A DNA stretch of 13,646 nt from Pseudomonadota bacterium (GTDB lineage: Bacteria > Pseudomonadota > Alphaproteobacteria > Rhizobiales > Xanthobacteraceae), in contig JAEXHR010000370.1 of assembly GCA_023449855.1 (NCBI GenBank), positions 1 to 13,646 on the forward strand. Reading direction: 5' to 3'. Position 1 is the stretch's first letter. Each line of letters begins with the position of its first letter. A model generated the notes under the pieces. It searched no databases. It was not told the DNA's origin and was given only the letters and a program-made list of their open reading frames with translations. A program made the translations under genes and the position numbers. Below are positions 1 through 6,132 of this stretch, one piece after another.

Positions 1-66
1 CCGGTGAGCCTCTCTCTCCGACCCTCAACCCGTCACGGCCGAACGGCCCACACTCTTCCTCTCTGA
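1..66 (-). ncRNA. Structured leader RNA, copy A (radC-motif-like)
   Basis: On the minus strand this stretch carries the same blocks as the leaders before parB and ardC. These are a CAGAG/GAAGAG purine block, a small hairpin (GGCC-GTTC-GGCC), the invariant GTGACGGG, and a terminal element GGAGAGAGAGGCTCACCGG. Its 3' end is at the window edge. By analogy with the other two copies (22-23 nt to the ATG), a gene should start just left of the window on the minus strand. Assignment to the radC RNA family rests on remembered context (leaders of antirestriction, integrase and methyltransferase genes) and was not tested with a covariance model. Confidence 0.6.
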
Positions 67-93
67 CCGGGCTTGTTCCCGGTTCCGCTGCCG

Positions 94-111
94 GCGATGG
101 GCGCCCATCGC
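94..111. repeat. 18-bp perfect palindrome
   Basis: GCGATGGGC followed directly by its reverse complement GCCCATCGC, with no spacer. It lies on the promoter side of leader copy A, between that leader and the 54-aa gene. It could be an operator or a ParB-type binding site. Nothing in the sequence decides which. Confidence 0.6.
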
Positions 112-120
112 AAGGCTGAA

Positions 121-151
121 GGCCCCAAGCGCGGGCTGCCGCGCTCGGGCC
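121..151 (-). terminator. Strong GC-rich hairpin after the 54-aa gene
   Basis: Arms GGCCC and AGCGCGG pair with CCGCGCT and GGGCC around a GCTG loop, with a small internal bulge. It begins 26 nt after the stop codon of the 54-aa gene. No T-run follows on the minus strand, so it is at most an atypical terminator or an mRNA-end stabiliser. Confidence 0.35.
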
Positions 152-176
152 GTCGGGGGTGAGGCGCTTTCGCCCC

Positions 177-341
177 TTACTCCCACGGGTCCAGCTCCAG
201 CTTCACCATGTCGTCGTCGCCGTCGAACTCGGCAGCGGGGCAAGCGGCGTGGGTGCCGTCTCCGGCCTGGAACACAACGATCGAAACCATCAGCGTGGTG
301 GCGAGGCTGGCGGCGAAGGCGGTGGCATCTGCATAGGACAT
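177..341 (-). CDS. Small hypothetical protein (54 aa)
   Basis: Not recognised. The start at 341 is chosen because AGGAG (351-355) lies 9 nt upstream; the frame is open further upstream but has no equally good site. The N-terminal half is hydrophobic and alanine-rich (roughly residues 4-25, including FAASLATTLMVSIVVF). The C-terminal half is acidic, with EFDGDDDMVKLELDPWE at the end. One weak hydrophobic segment could be a membrane helix or a protein-interaction helix. It sits between leader copy A and a 416-bp hairpin-rich gap, in the same direction as the parB and ardC genes. It may be a small accessory protein of the element, but its function is unknown. Confidence 0.6.
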   Translation of the reverse strand: MSYADATAFAASLATTLMVSIVVFQAGDGTHAACPAAEFDGDDDMVKLELDPWE

Positions 342-757
342 GGGTTCCGGCTCCTGTCTTTGGAGGCGGGGGACCATCCCCCGCGCGACAGGCGCCCGAA
401 GTGTCTGACCGGATCTGCAATCACCCGAGGGCGTTCGGACTCTTTCCGAATCCCCGAGGGCGGCACGCGCGCGTAAGCCGACCCCTTCGGGGTTGAATGT
501 CAAAGAGACGGATCGGACCAAGGTTTGCGAATGGAAGCGGGGGTGGTGCTTCGCATCTGACAGGATGCCGGATACCCGTCGCAGATGCTCTGCCGCGCCA
601 GCCTTGCCGCCATGCTGGCATCAGGATCGTGTTCCCTTCAGGCCAGAGATGGCTGCCGCTTGTCCTGATGGGGATGGCGGATCGCATGGTGAAGCCGGAT
701 TGGACCCGTCCGGTGCAGACCTCGCATCCTCAAAGCCGACACCCTGCGATCGGGTCT
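342..757. other. Intergenic region rich in stem-loops, no gene seen
   Basis: I see no convincing gene. There is a perfect 8-bp stem with a 3-nt loop at 366-384 (GCGGGGGA / TCCCCCGC), 10 nt upstream of the ribosome site of the 54-aa gene. A hairpin TTCGGA / TCCGAA lies between two direct copies of CCGAGGGCG at 425-433 and 455-463. A short UUCG-type hairpin, ACCCC-TTCG-GGGT, lies at 481-493. Together these suggest a structured 5' leader for the 54-aa gene on the minus strand. Confidence 0.45.
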
Positions 758-1063
758 TCAGCTCCAAAGCCCATCGGCGATTTCTCGCGCAATCATCGCG
801 CGCGCCTTCATCATCAGATCGTCGCCAGAGGTATCGATATGACCGAAGAAACGGGCACGAGCACCATGAGCTGTCCACTCGGCGTAGCGGCAATACTCAC
901 GGGCATCGAGCCGGAACACGCGCATGTCTTCGGCCCAATGGGGCTTTGGCTCCACGACAACAGTGATGCCATCGCGGATTTCGGTCCACGGTAAGGTTCG
1001 ATCCGACGGGGGATGTTCGCGGTCTTCCAGAAAAATCTGATCGATGTCGATGCTGATCGGCAT
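758..1063 (-). CDS. Hypothetical protein (101 aa)
   Basis: Not recognised. Start at 1063 with GGAG (1071-1074) 7 nt upstream; the longer frame to 1219 overlaps parB and a terminator and is rejected. The product begins MPISIDIDQIFLEDREHPPS, contains a predicted beta-rich middle (GITVVVEPKPHW) and ends in a helix (LMMKARAMIAREIADGLWS). It has no signal peptide or membrane segment, so it is probably cytosolic. It lies 97 bp downstream of parB on the same strand, but an intrinsic terminator fills that gap and ends 4 nt before its ribosome site. It would therefore be expressed by read-through or from a promoter inside parB. Small accessory protein of the mobile element; function unknown. Confidence 0.65.
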   Translation of the reverse strand: MPISIDIDQIFLEDREHPPSDRTLPWTEIRDGITVVVEPKPHWAEDMRVFRLDAREYCRYAEWTAHGARARFFGHIDTSGDDLMMKARAMIAREIADGLWS

Positions 1064-1078
1064 GGAGGCTCTCCAAAG

Positions 1079-1104
1079 AAAAAGCCCGATCACGAGGACC
1101 GGGC
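1079..1104 (-). terminator. Intrinsic terminator after parB
   Basis: On the minus strand an 8-bp stem, GCCCGGTC / GATCGGGC with one G-U pair, closes a 5-nt loop and is followed by five T. It starts 56 nt past the parB stop codon. The T-run ends only 4 nt before the GGAG of the next gene, so it can also act as an attenuator for that gene. Confidence 0.75.
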
Positions 1105-1160
1105 GAGTTACGGAAACGGGGCGGTTGGAACGAGGCGACCGAAGCCGCCCCGCATGAGCG

Positions 1161-3299
1161 CTATTCTGCGGCGACCATATGCTGATCTTCCTCGTCGTCA
1201 GCCGGGTCGTCCTCGCCATCGCCGGAAAGGAAATCGGGCAGATCGTCGGCTTCCGCCGCAGCGCCCGATGCCGGATCGACTTCGATACCGTCGTCCACCA
1301 TGCGCAGGGGCTCGGGCAGCCAGCCGGTCTCCGCCAGCAGGCGTTCGGCCTCCTTGGCCATGTCGCCTTTCTTGAGGTGCCCGATCAGATCGGCAGCCCG
1401 GTCTCCGGCCCCTTCGCGCACGGCTTCAAGGATACGTGGCTTGGTCACGCGGCCGAGATAATTGCCAACCGTCGGCCGCCAACCCACGGCCACCATGTCG
1501 AGGCCGGTCGAACGGGCCAGCCGGTCAGCCTGCGACAGGCGGATGTACAGCCCGTGCTGGCTGACGCCCGTGCCGCTGTAAGGGTTGGGCTTTTCATAGA
1601 GCGCGTTGATACCGTAGCTGACGCAATGTGCGAGCAACTCCATGCGCGAACCATCGTCCAGATTGGTCAGCCAATCCCAGAGGGCGGCATCGTCTGCCGG
1701 GACATGATCGCCCCAGCGTTCATGCCGGTCTGCGATGGCCTTGGCCGAGGCACTATCGCGCAGATCCTCGGCCTGTGCGGGCAGATCCACTTTTCGGACC
1801 TGCGCTTCTAGGCAGCCCGTGCTGGAATGCGGCATGAAGCGATCCATGACCAGCCGGTGGAGCAGTGCCGTCATGGCGACATGCGGGTTCACCGCCACCG
1901 CATCCCGCAGCGCCAATGTGCGATGCGCGGTCAGCTCGCTGACCAGACGATCGGGCAGCGGCTTGATGGTGTCGGCCTCGTCTTCCTCCTCGGTTTCGAC
2001 CGGCTGGCCGCCCAGCGTGATAACCGCACGCATGTGGCTTGCCTCCGGTTCGGCCCGCTGGATCACCTCGCCGGTTTCCGGGTCAACGATCTCAGCCTCC
2101 GGTTCCGCAGGCGTTTCGTCCTCGGCGCGAACATAGCCACGCTCAACCAGTAATGCGCCGTCGGCGTCGATGCTGATGAAGACACCCGCCATGCCGATCT
2201 GTTCCGGCTCGAAGGTCATCGGACGGCGCTCGAAGGTTTCCAGCGCCTGTTCGATCTCACCGAGGCGGGCGTCGATCTCGTCCGGCAGTTCGTCGGCCTC
2301 ACCATATTCCGCTTCAAGCCGGTCATATTCGTCACGCAGTGCCTCGCGGGTGGCGCGCTCCTCTTCATTCAGATCGACCGTAGTGCCGACAATCTGGCGA
2401 AGGCCATGGTCGTGACCATAGGGAAAGGTGATGGCGACCTCGATCCACTTCCAGCCCTCGGCGGCGATGGCTTCGGCTTCCGCCTTCAGCTTTTCGCCCA
2501 CCAAACGGTCGAGAAGCACCGGATCTTGCAGCCAGCCACCATCGTCCTGCTGGAAAAGATCACGCAGGACGCAACCGCCAGCCTCTTCATAGGCGGCAAT
2601 ACCGACAAACACTGCCCGTTTGTCGGCGGCGCGGACCGTGGTTTCGGTCAGCAAGCGCCGGATGTGGTATGGTTCTTTCTGCCAGCCATCCTTGATCGCT
2701 TCCCAGACATGCTCCTGCCGGGGATGGTCAGAACTGACGCTGAAGGCCATGAGCTGCTCCAGCGTCATGCCGTCCTCGGCATAGACGTCGAGCAATGCCG
2801 GGGAGACGGAAACCAGACGCAGGCGCTGCTTCACCACCTTGGCGTCCACGAAGAAGACAGCGGCGATGGCTTCCTCGGTCATGCCCTTGTCGCGCATGGC
2901 CTGGAAGGCGCGGAACTGGTCGAGCGGATGCAGCGGTGCGCGCTCGATATTCTCGGCGAGCGAAACCTCGTCGATCAGCACATCGGCGCTGGCCTCCGAA
3001 ACCACGCACGGAACCGGCGCGACCTTGGCGAGGCGCTTCTGCTTGACCAGCAGTTCGAGCGCGCGGAAACGGCGACCGCCGGCAGGCACCTCGAACATGC
3101 CGGTTTCCTTGCCATCGGCATCCACGACCGGGCGGACATGCAGGGACTGGATCAGGCCGCGACGAGCGATGGACTCGGCCAGTTCCTCGACCGAGATCCC
3201 GGCTTTGACTCGCCGGACGTTGGACTGGCTGAGAACCAGCTTGTTGAAGGGAATGTCGCGCGAGGACGACAGGGTGATTTTCTGAACGGCAGTGGCCAT
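1161..3299 (-). CDS. ParB/RepB-like DNA-binding protein (712 aa)
   Basis: A large member of the ParB/Spo0J superfamily, whose members bind centromere-like or other specific DNA sites and may hydrolyse CTP. The N-terminal ParB domain is clear. Residues 21-57 carry the entry region (SQSNVRR, ELAESIARRGLIQSLHVRP), GGRRFRA at 74-80 is the arginine nucleotide-binding motif, and ENIERAPLHPLDQFRAF at 117-133 is the second ParB box. A helix-turn-helix follows at about 136-163 (GMTEEAIAAVFFVDAKVVKQRL). Beyond about residue 200 is a 500-residue extension not found in short partition ParBs. It includes an acidic coiled-coil-like stretch at roughly 330-380, and the C-terminus is strongly acidic. GGAG lies 8 nt before the ATG, and leader copy B ends 22 nt upstream. 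No parA partner is in the window, so partition, replication or regulation are all possible. Confidence 0.9.
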   Translation of the reverse strand: MATAVQKITLSSSRDIPFNKLVLSQSNVRRVKAGISVEELAESIARRGLIQSLHVRPVVDADGKETGMFEVPAGGRRFRALELLVKQKRLAKVAPVPCVVSEASADVLIDEVSLAENIERAPLHPLDQFRAFQAMRDKGMTEEAIAAVFFVDAKVVKQRLRLVSVSPALLDVYAEDGMTLEQLMAFSVSSDHPRQEHVWEAIKDGWQKEPYHIRRLLTETTVRAADKRAVFVGIAAYEEAGGCVLRDLFQQDDGGWLQDPVLLDRLVGEKLKAEAEAIAAEGWKWIEVAITFPYGHDHGLRQIVGTTVDLNEEERATREALRDEYDRLEAEYGEADELPDEIDARLGEIEQALETFERRPMTFEPEQIGMAGVFISIDADGALLVERGYVRAEDETPAEPEAEIVDPETGEVIQRAEPEASHMRAVITLGGQPVETEEEDEADTIKPLPDRLVSELTAHRTLALRDAVAVNPHVAMTALLHRLVMDRFMPHSSTGCLEAQVRKVDLPAQAEDLRDSASAKAIADRHERWGDHVPADDAALWDWLTNLDDGSRMELLAHCVSYGINALYEKPNPYSGTGVSQHGLYIRLSQADRLARSTGLDMVAVGWRPTVGNYLGRVTKPRILEAVREGAGDRAADLIGHLKKGDMAKEAERLLAETGWLPEPLRMVDDGIEVDPASGAAAEADDLPDFLSGDGEDDPADDEEDQHMVAAE

Positions 3300-3321
3300 G
3301 TCAGTTACTCCATGACGGACG

Positions 3322-3390
3322 CCGGTGAGCCTCTCTCTCCGGCTATCAGCCCGTCACGAAGCGAAGCGCCGCCCTCTTCCTCTGAAGAGA
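3322..3390 (-). ncRNA. Structured leader RNA, copy B, before parB (radC-motif-like)
   Basis: On the minus strand: a CTCTTC-AGAG-GAAGAG hairpin, a GC-rich segment, the invariant GTGACGGG, then CCGGAGAGAGAGGCTCACCGG folded by its CCGG ends. It lies between the DUF2958 stop codon (3424) and the parB start, ending 22 nt before the ATG. The terminal block matches copy A base for base over about 18 nt and copy C in AGAGAGGCT. Probably a cis-regulatory leader; no ligand or mechanism can be read from the sequence. Confidence 0.65.
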
Positions 3391-3423
3391 GCGACGCCAG
3401 CCGCAGAACCTGAAACCCGGAAA

Positions 3424-3819
3424 TCAGGCGCTCCGGTTTTCTGTATCGACGGATGTACGGGAAAAGCTGGCGCCGACGCGGTAGAGCAGACGCTCAGCGG
3501 CGCGGATGCTGCCGGTCTCACGGGCGGCCTCGGCCCAGACCGAGATCGGGAAATCCCCGGTGAACAGCAGATCGCGCTCAATCCCCATGCCGAAGGGCAG
3601 CCGGACTGACTGCATCTCGCCAAGGCTCCACGACCCCAGTTCGGGATAGCCGAGATCGGCCAGGCCAAACATGATGTCGCCATCCTCATCCAGGTCGGTG
3701 GCGAGCCAGACGCCCTCGCCGAAGGGGTTGAAAAACTTCACGACCGGGATGTGATCCTGATCGCGCTGACGACCATTCGCCAGCAGGCGGTCGCGCTGTG
3801 TGCCGGTCAGAAGGATCAT
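3424..3819 (-). CDS. DUF2958 domain-containing protein (131 aa)
   Basis: A small cytosolic protein of the DUF2958 family, whose biochemical role is unknown. The family look is clear: MILLTGTQRDRLLANG at the start, then DHIPVVKFFNPFGEGVWLATDLD, a run of acidic and aromatic residues (DGDIMFGLADLGYPELGSWSLGE), and LGEMQSVRLPFGMGIERDLLF with ISVWAEAAR near residue 95. The last 20 or so residues are polar and variable. Its ATG overlaps the ardC stop codon in an ATGA arrangement, and GGAGGG (3827-3832) sits about 8 nt before it inside ardC. The two proteins are therefore almost certainly made from one transcript by coupled translation. The neighbourhood implies a role in establishment or maintenance of the element. 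Confidence 0.85.
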   Translation of the reverse strand: MILLTGTQRDRLLANGRQRDQDHIPVVKFFNPFGEGVWLATDLDEDGDIMFGLADLGYPELGSWSLGEMQSVRLPFGMGIERDLLFTGDFPISVWAEAARETGSIRAAERLLYRVGASFSRTSVDTENRSA

Positions 3820-4784
3820 GCCGCAGCCCTCCGGTCGGTTTCGGTTACGCTGGCATCCGGCTCCACGGTGTCCTCAGCCGGCAGATGCGACAGCAGCCAG
3901 TCCGCCGCCTTGCTGGCCTGCGAGGCCGCGCGGACGATGGCGCGGGAATCCTCGCGCATGACCTCCAGCCACGACCCGATATAGTCGGCATGGCGCACGG
4001 TCGGCACGATCCCGAGCGCGGCGCAGCTGAAAGCCGCGGTCTGCTCGGCGATCATTTCCTCGAAGGCGTATTTCTTCGAGCCGAACGAGCCGGTCAGATC
4101 GCGGTTGAGACGGCTGTGATGGCCGCTGGCGTGCCCCAACTCGTGGAGCGCCGTCCTGTGCCAGTTGATCGGCTCGAAATAGGCTTGTGGAGGCGGCACC
4201 TGCACATAGTCGAGCGACGGCATATAGAAGGCACGATTGCCACCAATGCGGAAGTCGATGCCGGTGGCCCGGATCAGCGCCTCGACCCGAGGTTCGATCA
4301 GGCCCGGCGGCGGTGGCGGAGCGACTGCCGTGATGTCATCGGGCAGGCCATCGCATTGCGCGGCATTGAAGACCGTGAACCGCTTCAGGAACGGTATGGC
4401 ATGAGCATCCTCTCCCGTCTCGCGGGCACGGCGCTTCTCGTCCTCGGGGGTGAAACGATCTGCGTACACGACGGTGGTGCCACGTTCGCCCTTCCTGACA
4501 TTGCCGCCAAGCGAAAGGGCCTGGCGGAAAGTCAGCCACGACTGACCGGGGAAACCATGCTGGATAACAGCCCCCCAGAGTATGAGAATATTGATGCCTG
4601 AATAGGACCGGCCGGTTGAAGCATTTCTCGGCAGGCCCAGCGGGGCGGTATCGGGCGACGCACCCCAGGGCTGAACCCAGGGCAGACGCCCTTGCTCCAG
4701 CTCGGCGATGATCTTGTTGGTGATGTCGTCGTAAAGGTTACTGCGCGCGCCACCGTCTACGGGGCTGCGATCTTGTCTGGCCAT
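3816..4784 (-). CDS. ardC: ArdC-type antirestriction protein (322 aa)
   Basis: Resembles ArdC, a plasmid and conjugative-element protein that binds single-stranded DNA and protects incoming DNA from restriction. The N-terminal ssDNA-binding domain (about 15-145) shows NLYDDITNKIIAELEQGRLPWVQPW, YSGINILILW at 61-70 and GGNVRKGERGTTVVY at 93-107. A proline-rich linker (153-160) leads to a zincin-like metallopeptidase domain with HELGH at 214-218, GHHSRL at 221-226 and a downstream acidic ligand region FEEMIAE at 241-247. All zinc-binding residues appear present. The start at 4784 is chosen because GGAG lies 9 nt upstream; the frame open to 4832 would run into the leader RNA. It is preceded by leader copy C and overlaps DUF2958 downstream. 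It probably acts in the recipient soon after DNA entry. Confidence 0.9.
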   Translation of the reverse strand: MARQDRSPVDGGARSNLYDDITNKIIAELEQGRLPWVQPWGASPDTAPLGLPRNASTGRSYSGINILILWGAVIQHGFPGQSWLTFRQALSLGGNVRKGERGTTVVYADRFTPEDEKRRARETGEDAHAIPFLKRFTVFNAAQCDGLPDDITAVAPPPPPGLIEPRVEALIRATGIDFRIGGNRAFYMPSLDYVQVPPPQAYFEPINWHRTALHELGHASGHHSRLNRDLTGSFGSKKYAFEEMIAEQTAAFSCAALGIVPTVRHADYIGSWLEVMREDSRAIVRAASQASKAADWLLSHLPAEDTVEPDASVTETDRRAAA

Positions 4785-4807
4785 CGGGATGATCTCCGCG
4801 ACGGGCG

Positions 4808-4870
4808 CCGGAAGCCTCTCTTCCAGCCCCAACCCGTCACGGAAAACCCGTCCGCACTCTCACTCTGAAG
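4808..4870 (-). ncRNA. Structured leader RNA, copy C, before ardC (radC-motif-like)
   Basis: On the minus strand: CTTCAGAGTGAGAG, then a hairpin ACGG-GTTTT-CCGT, the shared GTGACGGG, and a terminal hairpin GGAAG-AGAGG-CTTCC. Where copies A and B have GGAG...CTC in the terminal element, this copy has GGAAG...CTTCC, so both sides of the stem change together. The 5' hairpin also differs in sequence but keeps pairing relative to copy A. The leader ends 23 nt before the ardC ATG. Known radC-motif RNAs precede antirestriction genes, which fits this position. Confidence 0.65.
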
Positions 4871-4872
4871 GG

Positions 4873-4946
4873 GGCGTTGCGGGGTCTCCCCGCTGATAGG
4901 GGTGCGTCGGCAACGCCAGTGCCGACCAGGGGGAAGGCGTTCCCCC
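4873..4946. repeat. Inverted repeats upstream of leader C
   Basis: An outer 8-bp stem, GGCGTTGC (4873-4880) with GCAACGCC (4910-4917), encloses a GGGG-TCT-CCCC hairpin. A separate perfect stem GGGGGAA / TTCCCCC lies at 4929-4946. They lie between the stop of the Lit-like gene (4985) and the ardC leader. They may end or insulate transcription from the defence cargo, or be part of the ardC control region. No T-run follows. Confidence 0.45.
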
Positions 4947-4984
4947 ACCATGGCTTGATGCAGCGACCTGCTGCACAACTCATT

Positions 4985-5869
4985 TCAGCCGGAGCTTTTG
5001 CCAACCTTGGTCATCGGCGCCGACGACCACAGCGTCCGCAGGGTGGCAAAAGCACTATGGGCAATAGCCTCGGCCAGTTCATCCCCACCATCGACCATCA
5101 GGCGGCATACCGCGTCGATACGATCCTGAACTGAGGGGTGAGTATCTGACGCCTCCCAACTGTCTTTCGCCAGCAGGGTGAGGGCGAACAGGGCGAAATA
5201 TATTGCCATTTCCCGCTTGCGGCGAACAAGGACCGGATCATCGCTGCTTTGATCGGAATAACGCGCGACATGCTCCAGAATGAACAGGGTCGCAAATTCA
5301 TCGCAGGAGAACTCCTCCCGATGTCGCGCCTCCTGTGTGTCGCCATGGACACTCGCACTCGTGCCTTCCCGCTGGTGCCGAATGTGCCGGACCTCATGCA
5401 GCAAGGCCCAGGCCACCGCAATGATGGACAGTTCCGAGGCTGCCCGGCCTTGAGAATCTTCGTTCTTGTCCGGCAGTGTGCCGGGTTCGGGAACGCCATC
5501 TGGCAAAGGGGCTTCGTCCGATTGATCGTTCTGAATGGCAGCGTCAAATGCCGCGATCAGTTCCTGAAACCGGGTCAGGTCTACCGTAGGGAAGTCTTTG
5601 CTCTCCGCGACGGCCCTGTAGCCCTCCCAGGCGGCGAAAGCGCCGATCCAGAAGGATCGCACGACGCGGTGATTGAACCGGATGTAGCGATAGCTGCCGG
5701 CGTCCATGATAAGCCGACCATCTTCGTGGTCATCAGGAAGGAGCCGAAACACAAGGTCGAGGTCTTCCCAGAATGAAGAAAGCTCGTCCGCCCGTTCCGG
5801 CACGGAACCGATGAACAGTTTTCGGATTGCTTGCTGCACGATTTCATCCTGTCGAACCGCGCTGGTCAT
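4985..5869 (-). CDS. Lit-like phage-exclusion peptidase (294 aa)
   Basis: Probably a zinc metallopeptidase of the U49 type. The family's founder, E. coli Lit, cleaves elongation factor Tu when a T4 capsid peptide appears and so aborts infection; Lit is of very similar length. The evidence is a helix with the zinc motif HEVRH (158-162) in WALLHEVRHIRHQ, a second acidic ligand motif EEFSCDEFA (185-193), and DTHPSVQDRIDAV (242-254), which resembles the helix ending many such proteases. A hydrophobic stretch at 221-234 may be buried or membrane-associated. The start at 5869 is preferred because GAAGGA precedes it; the ATG at 5899 lacks a ribosome site. Last of three minus-strand defence-like genes. 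A generic HExxH protein of another family is possible. Confidence 0.6.
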   Translation of the reverse strand: MTSAVRQDEIVQQAIRKLFIGSVPERADELSSFWEDLDLVFRLLPDDHEDGRLIMDAGSYRYIRFNHRVVRSFWIGAFAAWEGYRAVAESKDFPTVDLTRFQELIAAFDAAIQNDQSDEAPLPDGVPEPGTLPDKNEDSQGRAASELSIIAVAWALLHEVRHIRHQREGTSASVHGDTQEARHREEFSCDEFATLFILEHVARYSDQSSDDPVLVRRKREMAIYFALFALTLLAKDSWEASDTHPSVQDRIDAVCRLMVDGGDELAEAIAHSAFATLRTLWSSAPMTKVGKSSG

Positions 5870-6113
5870 GGGATGTCCATCCTTCGTTGTTACCGTCATT
5901 GCGGGCCATCATCGTTGTAAGGTCGGGAGATGTGCGAGGACGACCGCGCAGCAGGCTAGCCTCCGCGTATATCGTGGCGAGCCTGACCTTTTCAGCATCG
6001 GGGTTCGGCCAGGCTGAGAGGATGCGTTCCGGCGAACTGCCGGCGACCTCGGCGCCAGCAGGGAGGAAGGTCTTCCCTCCACAAAGCCGTTTTTCTGTAG
6101 TGCCTGAAAACCG
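5844..6113 (-). pseudogene. Start-less 89-codon open frame, possible gene remnant
   Basis: The 263 bp between the ATPase gene and the Lit-like gene hold an open frame of 89 codons. It starts directly after a TGA and has no ATG, GTG or TTG before codon 68. Its middle looks protein-like (for example PDAEKVRLATIYAEASLLRG) and favours codons ending in G or C. It ends 25 nt inside the Lit-like gene in another frame. It may be a decayed or frameshifted small gene, or chance. No family recognised. Confidence 0.25.
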
Positions 6114-6132
6114 TCAACCCGGTCGACGCATT

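Noticed and set aside
497..994. 165-aa plus-strand frame
   Set aside because: Overlaps the 101-aa minus gene, which has a better ribosome site and composition; the remaining part is proline and arginine rich like a shadow frame.
2406..3413. 335-aa plus-strand frame
   Set aside because: It is antisense to the clear ParB domain and its composition is a mirror of that gene's codon bias.
3798..4601. 267-aa plus-strand frame
   Set aside because: Antisense to ardC with its intact HELGH motif.
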